This document shows positions 5,069-5,088 of a stretch of DNA of 5,088 nt, piece after piece; positions within the stretch are counted from its first letter, which is position 1, and every line of letters starts with the position of its first letter. The notes under the pieces are model-generated. The model did not search any database. It worked only from the letters and a program-made list of their open reading frames with translations, and was not told where the DNA came from. The position numbers and the translations under genes were made by a program. This DNA comes from CAYGZC01 sp964354225 (GTDB lineage: Bacteria; Bacteroidota; Ignavibacteria; UBA10030; SZUA-254), in assembly GCA_964354225.1 (NCBI GenBank), contig CAYGZC010000022.1, forward strand, positions 1 to 5,088, read 5' to 3'.

Positions 5069-5088
5069 ACCTGACCCGCCGCTCAAGC
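5069..5088 (+). other. Left half of a second putative attC site, cut by the window end
   Basis: ACCTGAC (5069-5075) followed by a 4-nt spacer and CGCTCAAGC (5080-5088) repeats the layout of the R''-L'' half at 4123-4142, with the same spacing and an identical CGCTCAAGC. Comparing the 19 nt from CTRAC's preceding base to the final C, most positions agree. The right arm lies beyond the window, so it cannot be verified here. Confidence 0.5.

Larger units (their letters stand above)
4210..5088 (+). mobile_element. Putative integron gene cassette 2 (MNT/HEPN toxin-antitoxin), right end outside window
   Basis: The segment between the two attC-like sites holds only forward-strand genes and is about 0.9 kb, a usual cassette size. 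It contains a short leader ORF, the MNT and HEPN genes, and a second short ORF. Its proposed left edge GTCGGT resembles the inverted complement (GTCAGGT) of its own R'' box ACCTGAC (5069-5075) with one base missing. Toxin-antitoxin modules are known as frequent cargo of large cassette arrays, where they stabilise the array. The left boundary is weak, and the right attC is cut by the window end. Confidence 0.42.

Overview
The window looks like chromosomal DNA of a moderately AT-rich bacterium of the Bacteroidota/Chlorobi (FCB) side of the tree, most like Ignavibacteria or a relative. The main clue is the C-terminal tail of the secreted protein at 2842-4116. It has the NYPNPFNPTTTIKY-type type IX secretion (T9SS) sorting domain that is very common in that group. 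The assignment is inference from motif style; there is no marker gene in the window.

Left part (1-2700), ordinary chromosomal genes: the 3' end of a polytopic membrane protein (probably a DUF1624/acyltransferase-like protein, + strand, cut by the window edge). It is convergent with anmK (anhydro-N-acetylmuramic acid kinase, - strand), which recycles cell-wall sugar. Across a 52-bp gap, anmK is divergent from nfo (endonuclease IV, + strand), a base-excision repair enzyme with all nine expected zinc ligands.

Right part (about 2808-5088), accessory DNA: a secreted Ycf48-like beta-propeller protein with a T9SS tail, then an overlapping MNT nucleotidyltransferase / HEPN RNase pair (HepT/MntA-like toxin-antitoxin). 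My reading is that these are two consecutive integron-type gene cassettes. Four nt after the propeller stop codon there is a sequence that closely resembles the left half (R''-L'') of an attC site (GCCTGCTAAC...CGCTCAAGC). The same half-site with the same internal spacing recurs at the very end of the window (CCTGAC...CGCTCAAGC). The left edge of the propeller unit (GTTAGTAGGC, 2808-2817) is the inverted complement of the start of its attC in 9 of 10 positions, as expected at a cassette boundary. The right arms of the attC sites are degenerate or lie outside the window, so this is well supported but not proven. No integrase is visible.

The most unusual local structure is a 54-bp direct repeat (4244-4297 and 4941-4994, two mismatches, both synonymous). 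It flanks the MNT/HEPN pair and encodes the same 18-residue peptide start each time. The first copy forms a 19-codon ORF that ends 2 nt before the MNT start codon; the second opens a 32-codon ORF after the HEPN gene. Recombination between the copies would remove exactly the toxin-antitoxin pair.
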